Of a stretch of DNA of 64,000 nt, positions 50,776 to 58,177 are shown one piece after another (within the stretch, counting starts at the first letter, position 1; each line of letters starts with the position of its first letter). The stretch spans positions 233,392 to 297,391 of the forward strand of contig CAZCUF010000003.1 in assembly GCA_964502095.1 (NCBI GenBank), given 5' to 3'. The notes below the pieces were generated by a model. That model had not been told where the DNA came from. It saw only the letters and a program-made list of their open reading frames with translations, and ran no database searches. This stretch comes from JACPVF01 sp964502095 (GTDB lineage: Bacteria; Chloroflexota; Anaerolineae; Anaerolineales; Villigracilaceae). A program made the position numbers and the translations under genes.

Positions 50776-51378
50776 TCAGGCGGTTTTTTCTTTATTCAAC
50801 CCCGGCATTTCGCCTACTCTGAACTGAATCAAGCCGAAAATAACGGCGTTTACTATTAAGATATAAATGATGAACCCCGAATTGGCGAACGTTAATTCCT
50901 TGATGGTGAAAATAGTTAAAAGCACGCCAAAAGAAGTGGCAATCCAGGGCCAGGCCAGCTCGGTATCCGGATATTTGTAGGCTTTGACCATGGTTGGAAC
51001 GGCGGCCAGACCATCGGCAAGAATGCTGAAAAAAATGGCTACGTTTCCCACTTTGGTGATCTGCCATAGAACCAAACCCACTACCGATAGAAAACCACAG
51101 AATAAGTCGAACTTTGTAAGCTTCCACCCCGCATTTTTATTTAAAAAAGAGCCCGCCAGCGTCATGATCGGCAGGAATCCCGTGCTGAACGTCATCAAGG
51201 CCTCGAGGCCCACGCCTTGTTTGATCTGCGCCGCAAAGGCTATGAATGGAGCCACCGACCAAAGCAGGAACGAAACCCGGTTCGGCCTGATTTTGCCTTT
51301 GATCGTGTTGATTAGATAGGTCACCGAACCCGCCGCGCTGATCAGGGTGCCGATGATTACAAAGTATGAAGGCAGCAT
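50776..51378 (-). CDS. SWEET/PQ-loop-like membrane protein
   Basis: A 200-residue protein with about seven helices. The first half starts IIGTLISAAGSVTYLINTIKGKIRPNRVSFLLW, like a PQ-loop/SemiSWEET repeat. Transport role is possible. Start 51378 is chosen: TATAAT lies 6 bases upstream. A longer frame to 51483 begins MDLTHSLRSAKGV, which is merely the attC-like palindrome in translation. Confidence 0.75.
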   Translation of the reverse strand: MLPSYFVIIGTLISAAGSVTYLINTIKGKIRPNRVSFLLWSVAPFIAFAAQIKQGVGLEALMTFSTGFLPIMTLAGSFLNKNAGWKLTKFDLFCGFLSVVGLVLWQITKVGNVAIFFSILADGLAAVPTMVKAYKYPDTELAWPWIATSFGVLLTIFTIKELTFANSGFIIYILIVNAVIFGLIQFRVGEMPGLNKEKTA

Positions 51379-51384
51379 GGATTT

Positions 51385-51390
51385 ATTATA
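51385..51390 (-). promoter_or_regulatory. -10 box giving a leaderless transcript
   Basis: Minus-strand TATAAT ends 6 bases before the ATG at 51378. It lies just past the attC-like site, the usual place for a cassette to carry its own promoter. Confidence 0.5.
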
Positions 51391-51419
51391 AGCGAGGATA
51401 AATGCTGGCTGCGGAAAAT

Positions 51420-51495
51420 GCCCGACTTCCCGAAGGGCGTGCCGCACGCCCTTCGCTGAGCGAAGCGAATGTGTCAAGTCCACGCTTTGTTGGCT
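51420..51495 (-). repeat. attC-like site 1
   Basis: Minus strand begins AGCCAACAAAGCGTGGACTT and ends GTCGGGC, with imperfect pairing around a CGAAGGGCGTG / CACGCCCTTCG hairpin. It contains the shared segment GACACATTCGCTTCGCTCAG. Core matches to RYYYAAC and GTTRRRY each have one mismatch. Confidence 0.55.
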
Positions 51496-51515
51496 GGCGT
51501 TTTGATTTTAGGTCT

Positions 51516-51776
51516 CTACTTTTTCTCGCGCCATTGATACGCTAATACGCCAGTTATTATAACTTCTAGTGCCGCGATGAAATAGGACTGGGTTTGGATT
51601 CCTTGCGCTTGCTGTGACTTTTCAATCAGTGTTTGCGGCGAACCTCCACTTGCGACTACTGCGTTAATTTCGGCCTCCGAAGGGGCAGTTGCGTTGAACA
51701 TCGAATTGAAGACCGAGAAAGTGATTGCAAGTACGAGCAAACCAACAACTATTGCGACAATAGATTTTCGGCTCAT
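51516..51776 (-). CDS. Small two-helix membrane protein
   Basis: An 86-residue protein with a helix at residues 5-25 and another near 63-82, between them a hydrophilic loop (PSEAEINAVVASGG). No family recognised. Ribosome site AAAGGAG. Last of four small genes between two attC-like sites. Confidence 0.65.
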   Translation of the reverse strand: MSRKSIVAIVVGLLVLAITFSVFNSMFNATAPSEAEINAVVASGGSPQTLIEKSQQAQGIQTQSYFIAALEVIITGVLAYQWREKK

Positions 51777-51794
51777 TTTTACTCCTTTCAGTGT

Positions 51795-52142
51795 TTAAGG
51801 TAGAGGAACTTTAATTGCATCTTTCACAACAAGGGTTAAATCTCCTGCCGATTCGGGTACTTCAAAGATGTATTTGCCACTAAAAAGTCCTCCCGCAGAA
51901 TAACTGTTGCCGACATTATCTTTCAAAACCAAATCACTAAATGAAGATATTTCCTCATCGGTTTTGATTTCAATCAGCAGAATATCGTATCCTGGGCGGG
52001 CGTTGGCACTTGGCATTCCCTCATAACCGAAGGAATTGACGCGTTCAACACTGATAATCTTAACTTTTTGGCTGGTGCAACCAGAAATAGCGAGACTGGC
52101 TATTAGTAGGAAAACAAGTATTTTTGAAAGTTTTGTAGGCAT
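51795..52142 (-). CDS. Small lipoprotein
   Basis: A 115-residue exported protein with lipobox SLAISGC (Cys22). The mature part is a small beta-rich domain (YDILLIEIKTDEEI, LVVKDAIKVPLP). Similar in pattern to Telluride/DUF4352-like beta domains, but not assigned. Ribosome site GGGAGGAAAC. Confidence 0.65.
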   Translation of the reverse strand: MPTKLSKILVFLLIASLAISGCTSQKVKIISVERVNSFGYEGMPSANARPGYDILLIEIKTDEEISSFSDLVLKDNVGNSYSAGGLFSGKYIFEVPESAGDLTLVVKDAIKVPLP

Positions 52143-52161
52143 GTTTCCTCCCGATATTCAG

Positions 52162-52347
52162 TTAGAACAGATTTTGAACTATCCATGACAACAGGAAACA
52201 AAGTCCGATGACAATAGCCGCTGAAATCATCAGTGCCATTGTCGCGCCTTTTTGTGCCTGTTTCTGGATTTCAAACCCGCAATTTGGGCAGACAGCCGTG
52301 CCAGCAGGATGCTCGGCTTTGCATTGAGGACAGGTTATATTAGGCAT
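52162..52347 (-). CDS. Zinc-ribbon membrane protein
   Basis: A 61-residue protein with an N-terminal zinc ribbon (CPQCKAEHPAGTAVCPNCG) and one C-terminal membrane helix (about 38-58). Start 52347 follows GGAGGAAAA. Likely a small membrane-tethered protein; function unknown. Confidence 0.75.
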   Translation of the reverse strand: MPNITCPQCKAEHPAGTAVCPNCGFEIQKQAQKGATMALMISAAIVIGLCFLLSWIVQNLF

Positions 52348-52440
52348 TTTTCCTCCAGAGGAAAATCGAAAGAAAAGCAATTGAAATTGGATACTGTGTG
52401 GTTTTACATAAAGAACCTCCGTAAAGAGAATGTGCCTGTA

Positions 52441-52917
52441 TTATTTGATGAAAGGTTCTAATTCAATGGTTGTCCCGTCTGGCAAATTCAACCAAAGCGT
52501 TTTTTCATTTTCTGGCGCGGCAAAAGTCCAACAAACTTGCAACGGTCCCGCCCCTGGGCAATAAATCCCTGTGCCACGTACCACTGATGGGTATTGATTG
52601 CCTTCCTTGTCTGATAACATTGTTGCAAATTCTTTAGTGATTTCCCCGATATGTTCGAGCGTTCCCGTGTCAGTTTGAAAACCAACTTCCAAAAGGCGGT
52701 ATCCTGGCTTTGCTTGGAGTTCCAGTGCTTTATCCTTTTCAACTACAGCAGTTAACCAAAATACTGTGTCAGCAATTGTTATTTTGGGCATGTCGGGAGG
52801 TGGAGTTGGAGTAGTGGTTAGCGGGATTGGAGTGGGCATTGATGCTCCGCTACACCCATTCAGAAACAGGGCAATTACTATTATCCCCACCAAGAGTAAA
52901 TTTTGTTTGGCTTTCAT
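52441..52917 (-). CDS. Lipoprotein with Thr/Pro linker
   Basis: A 158-residue exported protein. Lipobox FLNGC (Cys22), then a PTPIPLTTTPTPPP linker and a beta-domain with DTVFWLTAVVEKDKALELQAKPGYRLLEV-like strands, similar to the DUF4352 layout. Start 52917 is preferred as AGAAAGGAG precedes it. Its shape echoes the lipoprotein at 51795. Confidence 0.68.
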   Translation of the reverse strand: MKAKQNLLLVGIIVIALFLNGCSGASMPTPIPLTTTPTPPPDMPKITIADTVFWLTAVVEKDKALELQAKPGYRLLEVGFQTDTGTLEHIGEITKEFATMLSDKEGNQYPSVVRGTGIYCPGAGPLQVCWTFAAPENEKTLWLNLPDGTTIELEPFIK

Positions 52918-52947
52918 TATTTTCTCCTTTCTCATTAGAAGGCACCT

Positions 52948-53108
52948 GCCTAATGGTTGGCGTTACTTGAGGGCGTGTCTCGACAAGCTCGATAACCAGA
53001 CGGGCGTGGATAAAACTTTGATGGCAGGATTCTGCTTGGGTGTAGAGAAAGCCCGAAACTGCGCACGCCGCCGAAGGCAGCAGTCTCGCTCGTCAAATTT
53101 TAAAAGAT
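52948..53108 (-). repeat. attC-like site 2
   Basis: Minus strand ends TCAAGTAACGCCAACCATTAGGC; ATTAGGC is one base off GTTRRRY. The inner part (TTTGACGAGCGAGAC, ATCAAAGTTTTATCC) matches other sites, but the left core AAC is not found just after the upstream gene. Confidence 0.45.
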
Positions 53109-53110
53109 TT

Positions 53111-53734
53111 TCAAAACCCGATACGACTCTTAATATATTCATATCCAAGTGCCTTTATCGTGGTAACTGCAAACTGAATTATTCCATCACTTAATTCAGA
53201 TGTAACGCTTTCATTGCCTTCGAGCTGGCTTCTCATTTCATCAAAACCAATGCGAAAATTGTCAGCAATGTCTTTGCCATAGAATTCGCTGATCACAGAT
53301 TCGAGGGCCGATTCGTCAATTTTGACTAATTCGGTATTGAACGAACTGTCTGCAAACATTCCTTTTGCCTTTAATTGACCCTGAATAGCGTGCCGAAGAA
53401 ATTCATCTTCGATTGCAAATATTATTTTTCCTTTTTCAAAATCAACTTGCGATTTTGTGAGAATATAAAGAAATTCCCTTTTCACATAATCGGGGTCAGG
53501 CGGATACTTCAATCTGGCTTCGTACCGCAGACTTTTTATTTTTGATATAGGCGCTTGGAGAAGGATACTAAGCTCTTGATTGCTTTTATCGCCAAGCCCG
53601 CCATAATTCATCAGGAGATTCATTATTAGAATGTCGATTTCCCTTTTCGTTTTTGCGCCAATTCCATTGGACAAATACTCATCCAAAAAATCTTTGACAA
53701 ACTCTTTCGCCTTTTCGATTGTACTGGTGTCCAC
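53111..53734 (-). CDS. Hypothetical helical protein
   Basis: A 207-residue soluble protein, mostly alpha-helical and charged. Notable text: DILIMNLLMNYGGLGDKSNQELSILL and 'APISKIKSLRYEARLKYP', which has the look of a helix-turn-helix. No family recognised. Start is GTG 53734 after GGAAGGAG. Low-GC codon use compared with the first half of the window. Confidence 0.7.
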   Translation of the reverse strand: MDTSTIEKAKEFVKDFLDEYLSNGIGAKTKREIDILIMNLLMNYGGLGDKSNQELSILLQAPISKIKSLRYEARLKYPPDPDYVKREFLYILTKSQVDFEKGKIIFAIEDEFLRHAIQGQLKAKGMFADSSFNTELVKIDESALESVISEFYGKDIADNFRIGFDEMRSQLEGNESVTSELSDGIIQFAVTTIKALGYEYIKSRIGF

Positions 53735-53930
53735 TTTTTCTCCTTCCTTGTTTTGTCGCTAATTTTGCAAGGAGCGTGCCAGCGGCCTGCGTTAGCGGCA
53801 GACGCGGAGTGGGATTAGACAAAAGCCAATGAGCAGAAAAAACTGGGGCTATAAAGATTCTTCTCGAAGTTACAGACTCCACACCGTCCGCCAGTTCATC
53901 AATATCGAATAGAATCCCTATTGCTGACAT
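53679..53930 (-). pseudogene. Gene truncated at an attC-like site
   Basis: The frame starts MSAIGILFDIDEL after GGAGGGGGC, identical over 13 residues to the start of the intact gene at 54700-55101. It then runs straight into attC-like sequence (VESVTSRRIF, FSAHWLLSNPTPRL). The rest of the gene is gone. The open frame overlaps the next gene, so a real product is unlikely. Confidence 0.6.
53777..53890 (-). repeat. attC-like site 3
   Basis: Minus-strand text TAGCCCCAGTTTTTTCTGCTCATTGG-type matches the inner part of the site at 58994-59153 (TAGCCCCAGCCTTTTTCCGC). It ends GCAGGCCGCTGGCA, a poor right core. The left core was lost where it joins the truncated gene. Confidence 0.4.
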
Positions 53931-54039
53931 GTTTTGCCCCCTCCTTTTTTTAGGCGTGGATTCCACAATGCCCGCCGACAAATGAGATAGCCTGAACTCA
54001 TTCCAAGGTCAACGGCGTTCCCCTTTTCGTAAATTACGG

Positions 54040-54315
54040 TCAGTTCTCTGAATGCTGTTTCACGCCGTCGACCAGAAGCTCGTGATGCCACGTCTCCATG
54101 GTTGCTATGCCGCCGAACCGCTCCAATTTATACAGAATGCGCAGAGAGCATGGTTTGCCGTCGATCTTGAATTGATAATCCAGATCGTCACCGCGCGGCA
54201 GATTTCGGCGCAAAATTTCTTTGTTGTCCAACGTGGTGACAACCTCACCCGACATGGTCTGGCTGACCTGAACGCTATGGGGTGCGCCAACTATCACTTT
54301 CCAATTCGTAATCAT
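54040..54315 (-). CDS. Small hypothetical beta-rich protein
   Basis: A 91-residue soluble protein (MITNWKVIVGAPHSVQ..., HHELLVDGVKQHSEN end). Predicted mostly beta strands with a repeated 'DG' turn pattern. No family recognised. Ribosome site AGGAGT. It closes a run of five short genes on the same strand. Confidence 0.65.
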   Translation of the reverse strand: MITNWKVIVGAPHSVQVSQTMSGEVVTTLDNKEILRRNLPRGDDLDYQFKIDGKPCSLRILYKLERFGGIATMETWHHELLVDGVKQHSEN

Positions 54316-54362
54316 GGGAGACTCCTATCGTGTTCTATATTTAAGGGGGTGAGTGAAGACAG

Positions 54363-54641
54363 TTATGCGGCAAGTGTTGCCAACATGTGATTGAGATGAT
54401 TAAGCGCCGCTTGGCTGTCGTTTCCAAGGTTTTGCTTTACGATCTCCTTCCACGCGTATAACTCGACCATTTCATAGAAGCCGGGCTGGGCAAAAATCTT
54501 CCCCGGGGCTTCGGTAAGAACCTTGAGCCAGACATCCTTCCACTGATCATCTACAATCGGCTTGCCATCAATGATTTCGTGATGGATGTTGATCTCATTG
54601 ATCCATTGCAATGCTCGTTCTCTCTTTTGTTTCTTGTTCAT
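54363..54641 (-). CDS. Small helical protein, paralog of 55546-55761
   Basis: A 92-residue helical protein. It shares a pattern with the 71-residue protein at 55546: M-x-K-x-QK start, 'DGKPIVDDQWKDVWLKVLTEAPGKIFAQPGFYEM' against 'DGLPGIDEKQKPLWMDILINAPDHLFIHPERHWE'. The W-x3-L-x2-AP-x3-F-x2-P motif is the shared core. Start 54641 matches the paralog start. Function unknown. Confidence 0.68.
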   Translation of the reverse strand: MNKKQKRERALQWINEINIHHEIIDGKPIVDDQWKDVWLKVLTEAPGKIFAQPGFYEMVELYAWKEIVKQNLGNDSQAALNHLNHMLATLAA

Positions 54642-54699
54642 TCTTGCCTCTATAGAACTTACGCAGTTGGCGGGCAGTTGTACTGCCACCGCAGTGCAA

Positions 54700-55101
54700 C
54701 TAGGTTTGCCTCTCTTGCACTCCCTTCCAGGCTGACATCACCCAGCCGGTCGTACAATTAACCAATTCCCCGGATGACCCGACGTGAGTGGATTGGACCA
54801 ACGGCTCCTGCCTCACCAATGAGTCGTCCATAAAGCGCGACGAAAGTGGAAGCAGACCTTTCGCATCTGACCGGCTCAAGGCATCCTTGACAGCCACAAT
54901 CGCGGATTGGGAAGGCGCATTCACCGCGATGCAATACTGATTGGCTCGTCCCGTCAACGTGGCGTTGGTATCGCCATCGGAGAGTGTGCATCCCGCAAGT
55001 TGACGGGTGTCAATGGCTTCGAAGAAAATCTTGTATGCGGCAAATCCATATAGTCCGCTGTCCAGTTCATCAATATCGAATAGAATCCCTATTGCTGACA
55101 T
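54700..55101 (-). CDS. Hypothetical protein with conserved MSAIGILFDIDEL start
   Basis: A 133-residue soluble protein. Text of note: GILFDIDELDSGLYGFAAYKIFFEAI, then a middle part rich in Asp/Ser and 'GWVMSAWKGVQERQT' at the end. No family recognised. Ribosome site AAAGGAG. A second copy of its beginning and leader is found at 53930, cut by an attC-like site. Confidence 0.65.
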   Translation of the reverse strand: MSAIGILFDIDELDSGLYGFAAYKIFFEAIDTRQLAGCTLSDGDTNATLTGRANQYCIAVNAPSQSAIVAVKDALSRSDAKGLLPLSSRFMDDSLVRQEPLVQSTHVGSSGELVNCTTGWVMSAWKGVQERQT

Positions 55102-55137
55102 GTTTTGCTCCTTTCTTGAGAAATATCCAACTCATTG

Positions 55138-55482
55138 CTAATTAGGATGCTTGATCAGCGCGACCACCAATCCTGTGACAGCGCTTTTCAGGTCTCCTAA
55201 ATGCTCCCGCGAGAAATCCGCCTTTGACATAGGAGGAAGATTCTGAGAGATGAAGTAATCCTGGATCCCTTTGATAAAGGTGCTTGGATTTTGGTCCACA
55301 GTTTTCACGACGGGCGCGTTCCATTTGCCTTCGTGAATGAGATGGATTTCCGCGTCCGGCATCCCCACTGCTCGGCGGATGTTATTCATCCATTTTTCTT
55401 CGGAAGAGGTGTCGATCATCATGCCGACTGCCCGGTCCTCGGCGCGCGCGAAAAACGCGTAGATGGATGTCTGGTTGGACAT
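55138..55482 (-). CDS. Hypothetical soluble protein
   Basis: A 114-residue protein (MSNQTSIYAFFARAEDRAVG). It contains 'WMNNIRRAVGMPDAEIHLIHEGKWNAPVV' and a helical end. No family recognised. Ribosome site AAAGGAG. It lies 36 bases before 54700-55101 in the direction of transcription. Confidence 0.65.
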   Translation of the reverse strand: MSNQTSIYAFFARAEDRAVGMMIDTSSEEKWMNNIRRAVGMPDAEIHLIHEGKWNAPVVKTVDQNPSTFIKGIQDYFISQNLPPMSKADFSREHLGDLKSAVTGLVVALIKHPN

Positions 55483-55545
55483 GGTATCTGCTCCTTTCAG
55501 CGGTAGCTCGTGAAAAACCGAATGGCAGGAAACTTGCAGTCTGTT

Positions 55546-55761
55546 TTAACTTGATCTGTGCGTGAGCGCCTCCTTCACAAATTTCTCGATCTCCCAATGT
55601 CTCTCCGGGTGAATAAAAAGGTGATCGGGGGCGTTTATCAAGATATCCATCCACAGAGGCTTTTGTTTCTCGTCTATGCCTGGCAAGCCATCCAATGCGT
55701 GAGCCGCATTGATTAGATCGAGCATTGCGCCAGCCAATTTCTGCTTTTGCTCCTTGTCCAT
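55546..55761 (-). CDS. Small helical protein, paralog of 54363-54641
   Basis: A 71-residue protein with the shared W-MDILINAPDHLFIHPE core (see the 54363 gene). Ribosome site AAAAGGAGAA. First gene of the run of five short genes (55761 down to 54040). Possibly a pair of related subunits or antidotes, but this is speculation. Confidence 0.68.
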   Translation of the reverse strand: MDKEQKQKLAGAMLDLINAAHALDGLPGIDEKQKPLWMDILINAPDHLFIHPERHWEIEKFVKEALTHRSS

Positions 55762-55902
55762 GGATTTCTCCTTTTATCGGCGATATAAGGCGGTAGTTAA
55801 GCTCACAATTCGGATGTATTTTGGTGAAAAATGGATAATGATTTTTCTCTCTCTTTTAGATACTACAACTCCGCTTGGATAATTTCACGTGTCGTTTGTC
55901 AT

Positions 55903-55934
55903 AAAAAATCCCCGCTGTTTATTTGGCGGGGATT
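55903..55934 (-). terminator. Terminator upstream of the five-gene run
   Basis: Stem aatccccgc / gcggggatt; on the minus strand it is followed by TTTTTTATG. It would end transcripts of the methyltransferase cassette (56308-57087) and isolate the small-gene block. Confidence 0.8.
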
Positions 55935-56147
55935 CGATTTTGAGTTTTAGTCTGCCGTTGCAGGAAAAATTGCGTTGTTATTATCCGTTAACTTTTTGCA
56001 CGAGGTGAAGATCACGGTGTTGGAGGGATGGCGCCGATTAACCATGACAGTGAGAAGAAGCGCGGATGTACGGAGCGCGTTGTGCATGGAAGGGGGCGGG
56101 ATGAGATAAAACTTTGAGAGCGGGATTTCCTTCGAGCGTAGAAAAAT

Positions 56148-56247
56148 GCTCGACTGCCCGAAGGGCGTGCCGACACGCCTACGTTGAGCGAAGCGAATGT
56201 GTCAAATGCATATCACCCCGATGTTCTTACGGGATGCTTTGTTGGGC
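56148..56247 (-). repeat. attC-like site 4
   Basis: Minus strand begins GCCCAACAAAGCATCCCG, a full RYYYAAC core 61 bases after the methyltransferase stop. It contains GACACATTCGCTTCGCTCAA and a GGCACGCCCTTCGG hairpin and ends GTCGAGC. An extra ATCCCGTAAGAACATCGGGG hairpin lies between the core and the TGCATTTGAC arm. Confidence 0.58.
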
Positions 56248-56307
56248 GGCGTTGTTTCTTGTACTATCGTTTCAAGCCAAGCCAGTTTTCAAATTGTCGT
56301 CAGGCGA

Positions 56308-57087
56308 TCAAGTCGTTGCAACGATGTAGCGGAAACTGCTTCTGAGATGATATCCGCCCGATGCGGTTTTGAATGGCGCGAGGGCGGTCAGGAATACTTC
56401 GCGTACCACATCCTCGCCTTTGTTTTGAATTGCTCGTATGGCTGGACCGGCAGAAAGCAGAGCGCGCAACGCAGTCTTTTCATCAGGATAATCCCACGGA
56501 CACTCAAGCGTCTTTACTTTACCGGGGGTCATGCCCGCTTTGGCAACGAGGGCTTCCAACGCTCCATCCACCGAAAGCGCAAAGGGTCCGGGAGCGCCTG
56601 GCGGAGGTGGAGGCAACAATGGGCCTATGGCTTTCATATACGCGGTGGAATCATTTTCTTCTGGTTTGCCCAAAACTGCCATCACCACCGTTCCAGCCCG
56701 CGAGACACGTTTTGCTTCTTGCAACGCCTTGACAGGATCAGCAGCGAACTGGAAAGAGTTAAAGCCCGTCACTACATCAAACGACTGAGGAGCATACGGC
56801 AATTCTTGCAGATCACCTGTTCGGAAGTCGCCATCGCGCACGCGCTCACGGGCAATAGCAAGAAGAGGTTCGGACGCGTCCAGTCCACTCACTTGTGCGC
56901 CGCGTTTTGCTGCCATTTCACAAAACATACCTGCGCCACAGCCAACATCTAGAAGTTTCGTGTTCGCGCCCACACCGGTTTCTTCCAGGACTGCCTCGTA
57001 GAGTGGCGTTGCTTTTCCTTCCTGCGTTTCGGCCCAATCTTTGGCGCGCGTTCCCCAAATTTTTCCCAACTCGCTTGCTGTACTCAT
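56308..57087 (-). CDS. SAM-dependent class I methyltransferase
   Basis: A 259-residue methyltransferase. Motif I is LLDVGCGAGMFCEMAAKRGA, followed by 'VSGLDASEPLLAIARERV' and 'DVVTGFNSFQFAADP'. Methyltransf_11/UbiE-like; the substrate is unknown. Ribosome site AAGGAGAG. Followed by attC-like site 4 in a typical cassette layout. Confidence 0.9.
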   Translation of the reverse strand: MSTASELGKIWGTRAKDWAETQEGKATPLYEAVLEETGVGANTKLLDVGCGAGMFCEMAAKRGAQVSGLDASEPLLAIARERVRDGDFRTGDLQELPYAPQSFDVVTGFNSFQFAADPVKALQEAKRVSRAGTVVMAVLGKPEENDSTAYMKAIGPLLPPPPPGAPGPFALSVDGALEALVAKAGMTPGKVKTLECPWDYPDEKTALRALLSAGPAIRAIQNKGEDVVREVFLTALAPFKTASGGYHLRSSFRYIVATT

Positions 57088-57153
57088 AATGTTCTCTCCT
57101 TGTAAAAAATTGACATTAAAATCTTATAGCTCAGTCGTTACATGAGCAGGCTA

Positions 57154-57362
57154 ACGAGACTGTCGAAAAACCGATTTTGGGGAGAGCCATCCCCGTCCAG
57201 GGTACTACGGAGAGTCTGGTTTCTCGTGCCGAAGGCAGTTTTTCTTTTCTGCTCTGTCAGGGGTTAGATCAGTGTCCCAAAGGCGTGGATCTTGCCAATA
57301 TTGTGGACCAGAGCGAATAATCTCCATTGTACATCCACTTTCGATTTGGAGCGTAGTGTGAA
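57154..57362 (-). mobile_element. Transposase end fragment (IS1182/IS5-like)
   Basis: Translation of the minus strand gives SKSKVDVQWRLFALVHNIGK, then IHAFGTLI and a stop at 57264. This resembles the last about 30 residues of a DDE transposase of the IS1182/IS5 type. About 90 bases further, CGGTTTTTCGACAGTCTC looks like an IS terminal repeat. The rest of the element is missing, replaced by attC-like sequence. Confidence 0.55.
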
Positions 57363-57456
57363 ATGGCGCAGGGCGTAGCGCACGCCGCCGAAGGCGACAG
57401 TCCCACCCGACAGCACTGAGCGAAGCGAATGTGTCCAGCGCATATCATCCCGATGT
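57363..57456 (-). repeat. attC-like remnant joined to a transposase fragment
   Basis: Minus strand GAACATCGGGATGATATGCGC, then GGACACATTCGCTTCGCTCAG and a CGCCTTCGGCGGCG hairpin match site 4. The left core GCCCAAC and the right core are missing; the right side joins the transposase fragment. Confidence 0.4.
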
Positions 57457-57462
57457 TCATTT

Positions 57463-58023
57463 CTATTTCTTATAATGTAATGCAACAACGCCCGAACGAA
57501 ACGTTTTTGACCCGACAAGATTTAATGTAAGGTTTTTGACCGATTCGAACAAGCGGGGGCCTTTTCCCGCAATAATCGGGTGAACGACAAAGCGATACTC
57601 GTCGATGAGATCCCATTCTGCAACTTGCGATGCGATGTTCAACCCGCCAATAAAAATATTTTTTCCCGGTTGTTGTTTCAGGTTCATAATTTCTTCTCGT
57701 AGATTGGCGTGGAGGAGCGTCGTATTGTTCCACTCCACGCTCTTCAACGTAGTTGAAAAGACAATCTTTGGTATGGAATCGAATGTGCGCGCGAATTCGT
57801 TGACCGTTGGCGTTTCCGATTGATCCACTGCCACATCGTGCCAGTACGGATACATCAAGTGGTACGTGTTGCGTCCGAGAATTTCAACGCCCGTATCACG
57901 TAAGAGCCCAGTGAAGTACTCGTGCAATTCGTCATCGGCGATTACCGATTCATGTCCGCAGTAGCCGTCTATTGTGATGTTGATGGCAAAAATAACTTTT
58001 CTCATTTGTTGTTCTTCTGGCAT
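57463..58023 (-). CDS. RibD C-terminal/dihydrofolate-reductase-like protein
   Basis: A 186-residue NADPH-dependent reductase fold. Seen: VIFAINITIDGYCGHESV, 'DTGVEILGRNTYHLMYPYW', 'PGKNIFIGGLNIASQVAEWDLIDEYRFVVHPIIAGKGPRLF'. It is the group often labelled dihydrofolate reductase family (YyaP/YwjB). True DHFR activity is uncertain. The start at 58023 has AAAGGA 9 bases upstream; Met7 at 58005 is an alternative. Flanked by attC-like sequence on both sides. Confidence 0.88.
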   Translation of the reverse strand: MPEEQQMRKVIFAINITIDGYCGHESVIADDELHEYFTGLLRDTGVEILGRNTYHLMYPYWHDVAVDQSETPTVNEFARTFDSIPKIVFSTTLKSVEWNNTTLLHANLREEIMNLKQQPGKNIFIGGLNIASQVAEWDLIDEYRFVVHPIIAGKGPRLFESVKNLTLNLVGSKTFRSGVVALHYKK

Positions 58024-58102
58024 TATTTCAATCCTTTATCAACTGAGGGAAAGAGCGCCAAGGCAAATATGAAGATTTCAAATGCAATGACGCTGTTCTG
58101 CG

Positions 58103-58166
58103 GGCTGACGGCTTGCATTGCCTGCACTGAACGAAGCGAATATGTCAGGTGCGCGCTGTGTTAGGC
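58103..58166 (-). repeat. attC-like site 5
   Basis: A compact 64-base site. The minus strand begins GCCTAACACAGCGCGCACCT (full RYYYAAC core, 11 bases after the phosphotransferase stop) and ends GCAAGCCGTCAGCC. The arms pair imperfectly around a 'TTCGCTTCGTTCAG' centre. In size and symmetry it is close to classical attC sites. Confidence 0.6.
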
Positions 58167-58177
58167 GTGCCCGCAAT

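Larger units (their letters stand above)
55762..56307 (-). other. Gene-free stretch with terminator and attC-like site
   Basis: No gene is supported in these 546 bases. They contain a strong minus-strand terminator (55903-55934), a degraded palindromic stretch around 56060-56140 and an attC-like site at 56148-56247. The 150 bases before 55761 should hold the promoter of the five-gene run, but no clear consensus was found. Confidence 0.6.

Noticed and set aside
57264..57518. 84-codon frame as a complete small protein
   Set aside because: Its first half is attC-like sequence (MRWTHSLRS) and part of the DHFR-like gene end; only the last about 30 codons are transposase-like.
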